From Bacteroides sp. (GTDB lineage Bacteria; Bacteroidota; Bacteroidia; Bacteroidales; Muribaculaceae): a stretch of DNA of 33,320 nucleotides. A program made the position numbers and the translations under genes. The notes beneath the pieces were generated by a model, which did not search any database, was not told the DNA's origin, and saw only the letters and a program-made list of their open reading frames with translations. This document shows, piece by piece, positions 7,247 to 15,373 of this stretch (its first letter is position 1; each line of letters starts with the position of its first letter). Where the stretch lies: the NCBI GenBank assembly GCA_014802045.1, contig JAAVDA010000005.1, positions 86,438-119,757 of the forward strand, in the 5' to 3' direction.

Positions 7247-10200
7247 TTAGCGGCTGATGAGAATTTTGGTCCAGCCTTTGGGACTCTGCATAAGATAAAG
7301 GCCTGCACGTGCGGTAGAACGTCGACCTGCCGGTCGTCCCTGCAAATCATATAAATAGGGGTCTGACTCTTTATCGCGCTCTGCTGCTTCTATGCCCGAT
7401 GGTATAGCTTCAAAGTCAACTGTTATCGAAGCAGGCCCATCAACGGTGTGGGTGGCATAGCCTTTTTTCAGGTCGTGTTCTGCCACAATATCGTTGACCC
7501 TTATCTCCTTCAGCTGATATCCATCGTCGGGGATGGGATGTATATGGAGTACGTCGCCATAGTGAGCAAAATATCCATCAACAATCTTCCCGTCGCCGGG
7601 TGTGCCGTCGGCATTCACTCCACGCACCACCTCGATTCTGCCATGGGCATGAATGCCAACTCTGACTGGATAGGCCATAGGTGTGAATCGGGCTGTTATA
7701 TTCTTGTCACCATTCATTACGATCGTAAGCCCCGCATCACTTTCGAAATATTTTTCGGTCATGTCTGCATCATTGATCGATATGGATGCCAGTTGGTAAT
7801 GTTGCTCCGGAGTGGCAGTTATACGTATTCTCGTATTTTCGGCTATGGATGTGGCGTCATCAGTGTTTTCTGCATACCACTCCAGATTTCCCGGTCCGTC
7901 TGTGGCAAGAGTCAGAGTATAGTTTGAGGTGAAATTTGCTGTCAGCAGCGCAGGAGCAGCCGACGAATATATAAATTCAGGTTCGGTAGACACCACGTTG
8001 CCATCCTCATCTGTCCAGTCGCGGAACATATGTCTTGGAGCGGAAGGTGTCGCAGTTAGGGTTACATAGCGGCGTGTAGTGGCTTTAGTGGACTCAAACT
8101 CTTTTATTGTGGCAGTTCCTTTTTCAGAGGCTGACACACGCACTTCTACAATGCGCGGTGCAGGAATGATGTAGGCAAACTCTGCAATCAGTGTCAGCCC
8201 ATCTCTGACATTGTAAGTAAACACCGGAGAGACATTGAACGGAGCATCTGTGCCCGGTACTCTCCAGCCTATAAACTTACAGTCGGAGGCAGGTTCTGCA
8301 TAAAATGTGTGATTAACCAGCATCTGTGATTCGAGATAGTAGGTTCCCGGGGTATCGATATACACTTTACCCATCTCAACACCCTCTATCCAGTCTTCAA
8401 CAGCCACACGCAACTGGCGTGAGCTGGCTATAGTCCTCACAAACACCGCTTCTATTACAGTCGTAGCGCTAACGGCAACCTTACACATCCCATTGACATC
8501 TGTTGCACGTGACACGCCATTGATTTTAAGTTCGGCCAGATGATAGTTTTCTTCCGGCAAAGCGGTTATCGTCAATATTGTTCCCTCCTTGACCATTGTT
8601 CCGGAAGTAATGGCATCATCTTGTTCAGTTATAGATAGAGCCCCATGGTCTGTCTTAGTAAAAGTTACTTTATAGGTCTTGACCGTGGGATTTTCCGTAT
8701 TGTCGGGAGTGGTGGGATCCGGATTCTCAGGCTCGGTAGGCTCCGGGGAAGTCGGAATGGTGATTTTCGGTTTGAATAAAGCAGTATAACTTGCTGAGGA
8801 AGTCACTGCAATAGATTTGTCGGCCGTTCCTTCAGGATTAGTGTAAGTGCCTGTAGAAATCCAACCGGCAAACTCCATTCCATCTACAGCTTTTGCATGG
8901 ACAACAATTTGGGTAGATGTCGGAATCTGACAACTGCTGCCCTTATCCTCGCCATCCATCTCTATCCAAACTTTTCCTCCATTAGCCGGTGATGCGATTA
9001 ATGATATTCGTGGAGCTTCGATACCATTCTGAAGAGTTGGTGTTTCTGTAATCAGAAGCATTTTCTCACCCGCACAATCGCCCACAACTCCAGTCACGGT
9101 ATAATATCTGTTATCAATCAGACTCTCCGGGCCAATTTCGTCAAAGTAACAATAGGCCTTGACTGGAGGCTCGCTATTTGAATTTATTTTGCCATAGACC
9201 AACAGGTATGAGCGATTATTACTTTGCTCATCTTTAGTTGGCCCTAAACGTGCATTTGAAATCGTCACGTATTCCCCCCTCTTAGACAAGACATCGGCAA
9301 CGCTTGAATCAATCGGATCGATTTTCGTATAATCTTCGGGCACCCCCTCTTCGTAAGTATTTATTTGGAAATATAAAACTCCACTCCCATAGTCAACAAA
9401 AGTGCCGGAGGAGTTTGTAATCACGGATCCTACATCCGGATGAACGACTGCTTTACAGATTACAACATTGCTTCCATCAGTGGCAAGGAATTCCGAACCT
9501 CCATTAATCAGATGAGTCACAACAGTCATGGGAGATGTGATTCTCATCTCCGCACCAGCGGTGGCATATTTACGTAGGTCTGCGACAGTTGTCACCGATT
9601 CCGGTAGGGGTTCAGGTCCCGGCGTGGGGAGCTCCTCGAAAATCACGTGAATCTCCATAGGATGTCTTACTGTCATTTCCACAGGCGACGAATCATATGT
9701 TGTATTTCCGGAACTAATCTTCGTAAGCTTCCAGCCGTTATTCGGCACTGCTTCAATATCCACATTACTTCCATCATCAACATTTCCGGTTACTTCGACA
9801 CCATTCTGAGACACTATTACTATCCCTTCTCCCTCCGTGATTATATTGATGGGTCCAATTAATACGAAATGAGCAATATATTTCAAATTATCGGTTGCAT
9901 AAACATCAGTTTCGGCCGATTCACTTACTAATTCTCCGGTTTCATTCGTCCATTTAACGAATCTTGCACCATTTTTAGCAACTGCCTTAATCGAAACTTT
10001 TTCTCCTTGTTCCACAGGCATTGAAGTGATAACTTCTGCGCTCCCCAACAAATCATCTGAACATTCTACAGATAGGACATATTTAGGAGTGTCTACCTTA
10101 AGAAAATGAGCTTCAAAAGTGGCATTACCAATCACTTTCCATTCAAATTCCGAATCTGTAGTGAATGTCTGACCATTGAGCGTCCACTCCTTAAACTCAT

Positions 10201-11041
10201 ATCCCGAATTTGCTGATGCCTTTAACACAGCTGTTTCTCCATCCTTGATAAGAACTTCTCTGCCAACATTCTCTTCTCCGTTTTCAACAATTACATTTCC
10301 GCGTTGTGTTTCATCTGCTTCGATTGAGACTTTTATAGTCCTTGCGGGTTCTTCACCCTCTTTCCAAATCTCTATTGCTTGAATTCCAGCAATTTCGGTT
10401 GACGTTGAATTGACCCAATATGAAACCGCGCCAATAAGCCCATTCACCGTTACCCGGCTATTATTTGTGGGCGTAGATGAAGATTCGAGGTATATAACAT
10501 CACCCGTATCAAGTGTGAGTGATTTATTCTCACCGCTCTTCCTAAAGATCCCCGTCACTGAAATATATTCATTCAGATGTTCGTAGGTCACTTCTTCAGA
10601 TGTGATTTCACGCGGGAAGATATAGACTGGAGGGATATCAACTTCTTCTAAAAACGATTCATATTCTGTGCCTGAATATTTATTTCTATTTATATAGAAG
10701 TAACCAGAAGATTTAGAAACTTGACCATATATACCATGATAAACTTTTCCAATTTGCAGGCCAGTTGCATTTGTTAGTAAAATCCTCTCATCCGGATTAG
10801 CTATGTCAGCTAAAAAATATCCATTTTTCTGTGCGATAACACAAAATGTAACATCAAGATAAGTCTTCTCTTCATGCACAGCATGTTCTTTAAATTCTGC
10901 AAATGATTTATACTCTGTTTCTGCTGACACTGTAAGATTACAGAATCCAACTAGGAGAGGAAAGAACGCTTTAAGAACTGCGACATACACAAATCTCAGA
11001 ATTCTCTCAATAGAGAAATGATTGAGATTAACTTTTTTCAT
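7247..11041 (-). CDS. Large secreted protein with InlB-like repeats and OB-like domains
   Basis: This 1264-residue protein has a hydrophobic export signal at about 16-41 (ending NLTVSA). Two domains of about 80-90 residues with the look of Bacteroidales secreted OB-fold modules follow (about 45-135 and 150-235), and a similar pair recurs at about 480-670. Around them are roughly eight or nine divergent InlB/Flg_new-type beta repeats of 75-90 residues, each with a G-Y/F-x-F-x-x-W motif (for example SGYEFKEWTLNG, GARFVKWTNETG, HMFRDWTDEDGN) and an F-x-A-x-F end. A Pro/Glu/Thr-rich linker lies near residue 765. The last 35 residues (YDLQGRPAGRR...GLYLM) resemble the short C-terminal sorting tail common in secreted Bacteroidales proteins. 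A surface or extracellular binding role is inferred; the ligand is unknown. It is the CRISPR array's leader-distal neighbour and shares no obvious function with it. Confidence 0.85.
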   Translation of the reverse strand: MKKVNLNHFSIERILRFVYVAVLKAFFPLLVGFCNLTVSAETEYKSFAEFKEHAVHEEKTYLDVTFCVIAQKNGYFLADIANPDERILLTNATGLQIGKVYHGIYGQVSKSSGYFYINRNKYSGTEYESFLEEVDIPPVYIFPREITSEEVTYEHLNEYISVTGIFRKSGENKSLTLDTGDVIYLESSSTPTNNSRVTVNGLIGAVSYWVNSTSTEIAGIQAIEIWKEGEEPARTIKVSIEADETQRGNVIVENGEENVGREVLIKDGETAVLKASANSGYEFKEWTLNGQTFTTDSEFEWKVIGNATFEAHFLKVDTPKYVLSVECSDDLLGSAEVITSMPVEQGEKVSIKAVAKNGARFVKWTNETGELVSESAETDVYATDNLKYIAHFVLIGPINIITEGEGIVIVSQNGVEVTGNVDDGSNVDIEAVPNNGWKLTKISSGNTTYDSSPVEMTVRHPMEIHVIFEELPTPGPEPLPESVTTVADLRKYATAGAEMRITSPMTVVTHLINGGSEFLATDGSNVVICKAVVHPDVGSVITNSSGTFVDYGSGVLYFQINTYEEGVPEDYTKIDPIDSSVADVLSKRGEYVTISNARLGPTKDEQSNNRSYLLVYGKINSNSEPPVKAYCYFDEIGPESLIDNRYYTVTGVVGDCAGEKMLLITETPTLQNGIEAPRISLIASPANGGKVWIEMDGEDKGSSCQIPTSTQIVVHAKAVDGMEFAGWISTGTYTNPEGTADKSIAVTSSASYTALFKPKITIPTSPEPTEPENPDPTTPDNTENPTVKTYKVTFTKTDHGALSITEQDDAITSGTMVKEGTILTITALPEENYHLAELKINGVSRATDVNGMCKVAVSATTVIEAVFVRTIASSRQLRVAVEDWIEGVEMGKVYIDTPGTYYLESQMLVNHTFYAEPASDCKFIGWRVPGTDAPFNVSPVFTYNVRDGLTLIAEFAYIIPAPRIVEVRVSASEKGTATIKEFESTKATTRRYVTLTATPSAPRHMFRDWTDEDGNVVSTEPEFIYSSAAPALLTANFTSNYTLTLATDGPGNLEWYAENTDDATSIAENTRIRITATPEQHYQLASISINDADMTEKYFESDAGLTIVMNGDKNITARFTPMAYPVRVGIHAHGRIEVVRGVNADGTPGDGKIVDGYFAHYGDVLHIHPIPDDGYQLKEIRVNDIVAEHDLKKGYATHTVDGPASITVDFEAIPSGIEAAERDKESDPYLYDLQGRPAGRRSTARAGLYLMQSPKGWTKILISR

Positions 11042-11491
11042 GGTAAAAATGAATACTTGAATTTTGGTTATGCGGGAGGTGTATTAGATGTTAATTCTCG
11101 TAAATAATTTCGTTTGAATTAACATGTGTCAAAAGTATCTATAATTATTCATATCACAAAATTTATCTCCATTTAATTGCTGTTTTTAATACTATTTAAC
11201 TAAATAACGCTCTTTCCCTATCAACTATCCGGGTTAGAAGGGAGAGTATAGACTATCTTTAGCCGATTGCAAGCTGTAGAGCCACGGGATTAGGTAGGGT
11301 TAATCTATAAAAAAATTACCGATAATGAGGCTTAGGCTGTCCTTGCAGCTCATAAGTGATAGGTTTCAACTTGATTTGAAAAAACATTTCACTTGCACCT
11401 TATTATTTCAACCCACGCATACATCTCACTCGTACATTATATATATGACGATGCGACCCATTATAAATCCATGATTCTCGCAAAAATACTT
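11042..11491. other. AT-rich gene-free spacer between the repeat protein and the CRISPR array
   Basis: The 450 bases hold the promoter and leader of the repeat protein (to about 11160) and then some 330 bases with no credible gene. CTCTTTCCCT near 11208 and AGGGAGAG near 11239 could pair imperfectly. The 54 bases before the first clear repeat contain fragments resembling its two ends (near 11406-11420 and 11453-11457), possibly an eroded leader-distal repeat. I see no terminator for the array transcript. Confidence 0.5.
11130..11160 (-). promoter_or_regulatory. Promoter of the large repeat protein
   Basis: On the minus strand TTTG (11157-11160), 19 bases, then TACTTTTG (11130-11137) is a textbook Bacteroidota promoter. 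It gives a leader of about 80 bases before the ATG at 11041. Confidence 0.75.
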
Positions 11492-11854
11492 GTTTCAATT
11501 CACGCGCCCGTGTGGGGCGCGACATATGCGGACCACAAACACAGCAGCCACGGCAAAGTTTCAATTCACGCGCCCGTGTGGGGCGCGACATATGCGGACC
11601 ACAAACACAGCAGCCACGGCAAAGTTTCAATTCACGCGCCCGCGTGGGGCGCGACCTTGGTTCCATCGCTGGTGGTTTCTTTGGTTCCAAGTTTCAATTC
11701 ACGCGCCCGCGTGGGGCGCGAACGCCTGTGAACGTTGAGGGTGGCTTCGGCCCCGAGTTTCAATTCACGCGCCCGCGTGGGGCGCGACATATCTATATCG
11801 GTAAGCCGATGCACCATCTGGAGTTTCAATTCACGCGCCCGCGTGGGGCGCGAC
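11492..11854 (-). CRISPR. Type I-C CRISPR array, six repeats and five spacers
   Basis: Six 32-base repeats start at 11492, 11558, 11624, 11691, 11757 and 11823. Spacers are 34, 34, 35, 34 and 34 bases. Read on the minus strand (crRNA sense) the repeat begins GTCGCGCCCC and ends GAATTGAAAC, the type I-C form, with a CGCGCCC/GGGCGCG stem and a five-base loop. The leader is therefore at the right, next to cas2. The two leader-distal repeats (11492, 11558) share a one-base loop variant, and the spacers that follow them on the plus strand are identical, so only four different spacers exist. The repeat at 11691 ends in GAA rather than GAC on the plus strand, a change in its first crRNA-sense base. 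None of the spacers matches another part of this window that I could see. Confidence 0.97.
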
Positions 11855-12094
11855 AGCCCTTATGGGGCATATTGTGTTTCAAGAGTTTGAGCTATTAATT
11901 ATGCGAAGATACAAATAATTTCTTTCTTGGTTGCTATAAATTTTATTCTTCACAGATAATTCTCTGATTATAACCTGCTGCGAGAGGTGTGCTTTTTTTT
12001 GCAGTGCTTCATCTTCGCATATCCTGCAACAGTTGCATCTTGATTAGGATTCTATCCGGGAAGTCAAGTCGCAACTCTTCGTATTCATGTTTGT
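11855..12094 (-). promoter_or_regulatory. CRISPR leader
   Basis: The 240 AT-rich bases between cas2 and the leader-proximal repeat are the expected leader. On the minus strand TATCTTCG (11904-11911) is one base from the -7 consensus and would start transcription about 40 bases before the first repeat; no good -33 element is seen. An 11-base sequence covering this box (complement at 11900-11910) recurs inverted at 12011-12021. GCCCCATAAGGGCT lies directly before the first repeat and can form a small hairpin. Confidence 0.7.
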
Positions 12095-12385
12095 TCAGAC
12101 AATAAGCGGGGCATCAATATCAAAAGATGTCTGTTGGCCGATATGTTCAATTTTCGTGTGGTAGTTCTTCCCAAGCCGATATATGCGAATAGAATCTGTG
12201 GTTGGATTAATGAGTTGTGAGAGTTCTTGTTTGAACTGTACAAACATGGCTTCGGATATCTCGCATTCGAACACTGAGTTCTGCACTCTTTGTCCGTGGT
12301 TCATACAGCATCGGGCCACTTTTCGCAGGCGCCGACTTCCTTCGGGAGTGGATGTTTCCACATCATATGTGACGAGTATATACAT
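12095..12385 (-). CDS. cas2: CRISPR adaptation protein Cas2
   Basis: Cas2 is the dimeric core of the Cas1-Cas2 integrase that inserts new spacers at the leader end. The 96-residue protein has the family start MYILVTYDVET (first beta strand with the conserved Asp8), the RRLRKVARCCMNHGQRVQNSVFE-type helix and strand (shown here in part), and the C-terminal IYRLGKNY strand. Length is normal for type I-C. It is the last gene of the cas operon, 23 bases after cas1, and abuts the leader. Confidence 0.96.
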   Translation of the reverse strand: MYILVTYDVETSTPEGSRRLRKVARCCMNHGQRVQNSVFECEISEAMFVQFKQELSQLINPTTDSIRIYRLGKNYHTKIEHIGQQTSFDIDAPLIV

Positions 12386-12408
12386 GAGGGATGATAATTA
12401 AGACTTAC

Positions 12409-13461
12409 TTATTTTGACAAAAATACCGGATAATCATCTAAATCTCCACGCAAATACCTGGCAAGCAACATTGCCTGAACATGGGGGAGCAATCCTAAAG
12501 ATACCTTTTCGTTAAGAAACGGGTGGATTATTTCTGTGCGTTTCTTGGTCTGCCATGCACCGAGAAAATTCTTTCGACCTGCTTCGGTTAGCATCACCGA
12601 TGCCGGGTTGGGATCATCGGTTGCTGTGTGGATATGAAAATCGGAGGGTGATATCTGACGGTTATTAATCATGGATAGCACAAAGCGGTCGACAATATAT
12701 GATCTTAGTTCTTCCATGAGGTCGAGTGCGAGCGAGGGACGGCCGGGACGAAGTGTGTGCATATAGCCCACTGCGGGGTCTAAGCCTACTCCTTCGAGAG
12801 CGGCCGTGCAGTCTGATGCGAGAAGAGAGTAGCCGAATGAGAGCATAGCGTTTACGATATCTGTCGGGGGCCTGCGATTGCGTCCATTAAAAGCAAATTC
12901 TTTCTCTCCGCGAAGAATCAGATGGCGAAATGCTTTGAAATAGACGGATGCCGATTCGCCTTCTATTCCGCGAAGCATGGCTATATCATCTGTGGTGTGG
13001 CGTGTCTGCCGGTAATATTTACCCAAACGGTTGGCCGCGTCGATAACTTCAGCGTGACCCTGACGTTCGGGATAATCTCTTACGAACCTTCGCAGTGTGA
13101 CTCTCGAATTGTAGATCTTGGCCGTGACGGTGAGTGAGGCCAGACGTGATGCCATCAAATGGTCAGTCAGAAGAGAATATTGTCGGGTGCGTAGAAGCAC
13201 ATTGCCGTTTATCGGGCCTTGCAGGCGGGAGATGAACTTGCCTTGGGGAGTGTGAAAGGAAATGCTCACTCCATTGTCGGCGCATAGCTTCATCATGCCC
13301 GGACTCACTCCCATATACCCGAAGGTGATGACCGACTGCACATTCTGCACCGGTATGCGGAATACCTCCTTCCCACTTACCGACACCACGATATTCGTGC
13401 CGTCTTTAGTGAGATAGGCTTCGGGGGTGGTGATATAAAGGGTGTTAAGGAGTTTCTTCAT
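12409..13461 (-). CDS. cas1: CRISPR adaptation integrase Cas1 (type I-C)
   Basis: Cas1 catalyses spacer integration with Cas2. From the chosen start the protein has 350 residues, beginning MKKLLNTLYITTPEAYL, the standard type I-C Cas1 start. A start ten codons upstream (13491) is open but lies further inside cas4 and adds a non-family tail, so I prefer 13461. The metal-binding residues are present: Glu in GIEGESASVYF (about 167), His in GYMHTLRPGRPS (about 235) and Asp in LALDLMEEL (about 247). The gene overlaps cas4 by 17 bases, which suggests coupled translation. It appears intact and active. Confidence 0.96.
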   Translation of the reverse strand: MKKLLNTLYITTPEAYLTKDGTNIVVSVSGKEVFRIPVQNVQSVITFGYMGVSPGMMKLCADNGVSISFHTPQGKFISRLQGPINGNVLLRTRQYSLLTDHLMASRLASLTVTAKIYNSRVTLRRFVRDYPERQGHAEVIDAANRLGKYYRQTRHTTDDIAMLRGIEGESASVYFKAFRHLILRGEKEFAFNGRNRRPPTDIVNAMLSFGYSLLASDCTAALEGVGLDPAVGYMHTLRPGRPSLALDLMEELRSYIVDRFVLSMINNRQISPSDFHIHTATDDPNPASVMLTEAGRKNFLGAWQTKKRTEIIHPFLNEKVSLGLLPHVQAMLLARYLRGDLDDYPVFLSK

Positions 13462-14122
13462 CGAGTAGGGTTGTAAGATAGGTTGCGGCACTGCGAGATG
13501 ACAGACGCGGCATACATATATCTATAAGCGAACAGGACCGGCAGGAGGAGGTTTTCCTGGCCGGTGGAATCACGCCTGTGGCCATAATCGAATGCATGTC
13601 TGCAATTATGTGGTGCAACTCTTGACGCATTGCATCGGTGATATCAAAATATTCCCGGTGACGCGTCTCCCAATAGAAAATGGCTCCGCCGTGGGCTCTG
13701 ACTCCAAGCATCTCTTCGAGAATCACAGCTTGCGCTACAACCTGCAGCCGATCGCAATCGGTGGGTTTCGGACGTCCGCGTTTATATTCTACGGGCAGGA
13801 GGGTGTAGCGTTTACTCTTCAACAAAGCTTTCTTTGAGGAGGGTGCATCGGGCTGAGGATGTAGCTCTACAGCATCGGCTATTCCTGTTATGCCCATGCG
13901 TGGTGAGGCAAGCCTGAGACCACGCAGAGTTATGACGGGCGATCCATTGGTCTGCCGAAGGGCAGGATTGTCTACATTGGTGTGGAGCATAGTGCCTTCG
14001 GCTGTGAGACGATTGTCGGTCCACTGCTGTTCAATATGAATCAATGCCCATTGCCGGGGACAGAACACATAGTGCTGTATCCCCGACAACTGGAGCATAT
14101 CTTCATCGGCAAAGAGGGTCAT
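13445..14122 (-). CDS. cas4: CRISPR adaptation nuclease Cas4
   Basis: Cas4 trims prespacers and checks their PAM before Cas1-Cas2 integration. The 225 residues have the iron-sulfur cysteines (C21 in FCPRQWALIH; C194, C197 and C203 in CRSCSLIDIC) and the RecB-like nuclease residues (D83 in GIADAVE; E112 and K114 in PVEYKRG; QVVAQAVILEEM helix). A stand-alone Cas4 between cas7 and cas1 is the usual type I-C order. It begins 12 bases after cas7c. Confidence 0.95.
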   Translation of the reverse strand: MTLFADEDMLQLSGIQHYVFCPRQWALIHIEQQWTDNRLTAEGTMLHTNVDNPALRQTNGSPVITLRGLRLASPRMGITGIADAVELHPQPDAPSSKKALLKSKRYTLLPVEYKRGRPKPTDCDRLQVVAQAVILEEMLGVRAHGGAIFYWETRHREYFDITDAMRQELHHIIADMHSIMATGVIPPARKTSSCRSCSLIDICMPRLSSRSAATYLTTLLDEETP

Positions 14123-14134
14123 CCTGAGCGCAAA

Positions 14135-14986
14135 TCAGTCGATGAGCCGTTCTACGGTGACTCCCTTAGGGAGAGCGTCGGTATCAATCTTCACCTCATA
14201 ATCGGCAAAACTGCGCGGAGCTACGGTTGGATCGAGACGTTTGATGCTCACGAGGTCAAACAACTTGTTGGCAGGAGCGTTGCCAAGCTCAGAAGAGTGG
14301 GTGAATACTATCAGACCGCGGGGCGACATGAGTCCGCGTGCGGCCGAACGGTCTATATCAAACATATTTTTCAGTGCTTCCCAAAGCAGAGCGAGGTCTT
14401 CCCGGCTAAATCCGGTCTGGGCTGCGAGGTTTGCCGAGATAAAACCGTGGGCCACATAAAGACCGTAGGGCACGGTGGCTTTGCGTCCCATGGTCTTTTC
14501 TTTATCTTTGTCGACCTCTTTTGTGACAGCCATACGGGTTATGGCATGAGTGTGACTGAATATCGGGTCTACGGAACGGGCAAACGTAAACTGGATGGGG
14601 CCGCGCACCTGTCCCTGTTTGTCTTTTGTAGCGATAACGGCCCCAAATGAGCGGATGTCGAAATATTTGTTGCACAGAGCCTTGCGTGCTTCTTCTTTCT
14701 TTTTGTCTTTGGCGGCCTTCTTCACGCTTTCTGATTCATATATATCATCCACCCGGTTGTCGAGCACGGCAGCCTCCTGAATAAATATATCATAGCCTTC
14801 CGCACCATGCTTGGCCACATCCACATAATTGCGGATTTTGCGTTTGAGACACACGTCGGTCACGAGTCCCTCGCCGGTCTCGGCGTCTACCCGGGGGAGA
14901 TTTGCTGCATCTGGGTCGCCGTTAGGATTTCCGTCCTGCACATCAAAGAGATATACGAAGTCAATGCGATTCTTTATAGGTTCCAT
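14135..14986 (-). CDS. cas7c: Cascade backbone subunit Cas7c (Csd2)
   Basis: Multiple Cas7 copies coat the crRNA spacer and form the Cascade backbone. The 283-residue product starts with the family signature [19 protein letters not shown], followed by the RRM-like fold with [24 protein letters not shown] and the [19 protein letters not shown] segment typical of Csd2. Length is typical. It starts 12 bases after the end of cas8c and is followed by cas4 after 12 bases. Confidence 0.96.
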   Translation of the reverse strand: MEPIKNRIDFVYLFDVQDGNPNGDPDAANLPRVDAETGEGLVTDVCLKRKIRNYVDVAKHGAEGYDIFIQEAAVLDNRVDDIYESESVKKAAKDKKKEEARKALCNKYFDIRSFGAVIATKDKQGQVRGPIQFTFARSVDPIFSHTHAITRMAVTKEVDKDKEKTMGRKATVPYGLYVAHGFISANLAAQTGFSREDLALLWEALKNMFDIDRSAARGLMSPRGLIVFTHSSELGNAPANKLFDLVSIKRLDPTVAPRSFADYEVKIDTDALPKGVTVERLID

Positions 14987-14998
14987 AATTATAGAAGT

Positions 14999-15373
14999 TT
15001 AGGCGTTAAGGTCGTTGGTATCTGCTGTTTCTTTCTTGGTGAAGAGATTTTCACGCTGCTGATAGTAGCCCACGAAGAATCGGCCCTGATCCTGAAGATT
15101 GAGCTGGGCCGGAAATCCTTCGGAAGGTAGTTTGGAGAAAATCTCCTGCTCAAGTTTCTGATAGAAGATGCGTGAAGGCTCTGAGAGATTCTCAGAATGA
15201 TGGATGGAAAGGTTGAGCATGGCAGGGAAGACTGCGCCGGGAGTGGCTGAGGCCGCAGAAAGATAGCGTGTGCGTATTGAGTCACCGCGCTTTATATCTT
15301 CCTGAATCTTTTCGAGCACTGCTGCAAGACGGCCGCATAGATAGCCGATGTTGTCAAAATCTTTGTCAAGCAT
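14999..15373 (-). CDS. cas11c: Probable Cas11c small subunit, translated from inside cas8c
   Basis: Type I-C Cascade is known to need a small subunit made by internal, in-frame translation of the 3' end of cas8c. Here an in-frame ATG at 15371-15373 begins MLDKDFDNIGYLCGRLAAV, at the boundary where the helical C-terminal domain starts, and would give 124 residues ending at the cas8c stop. That size fits the known small subunit. The upstream bases (AATACAATACCTCTAACACCT) are A-rich but show no clear Shine-Dalgarno, which is normal in Bacteroidota. The product is predicted to be largely helical, as Cas11 should be. Internal initiation itself is inferred from the family. Confidence 0.6.
   Translation of the reverse strand: MLDKDFDNIGYLCGRLAAVLEKIQEDIKRGDSIRTRYLSAASATPGAVFPAMLNLSIHHSENLSEPSRIFYQKLEQEIFSKLPSEGFPAQLNLQDQGRFFVGYYQQRENLFTKKETADTNDLNA

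Noticed and set aside
11363-11394. Further decayed CRISPR repeat starting GTTTCAAC
   Set aside because: Only eight bases match the repeat and the spacing does not fit the 66-base period well; likely chance in AT-rich sequence.
11393-11898. Open frames on both strands across the CRISPR array
   Set aside because: They consist of translated repeats and spacers (for example FQFTRPRGAR in series) and are artefacts of the array.
13982-14650. 222-codon open frame on the plus strand opposite cas4/cas7c
   Set aside because: It is antisense to two clear cas genes and has no recognisable domain.
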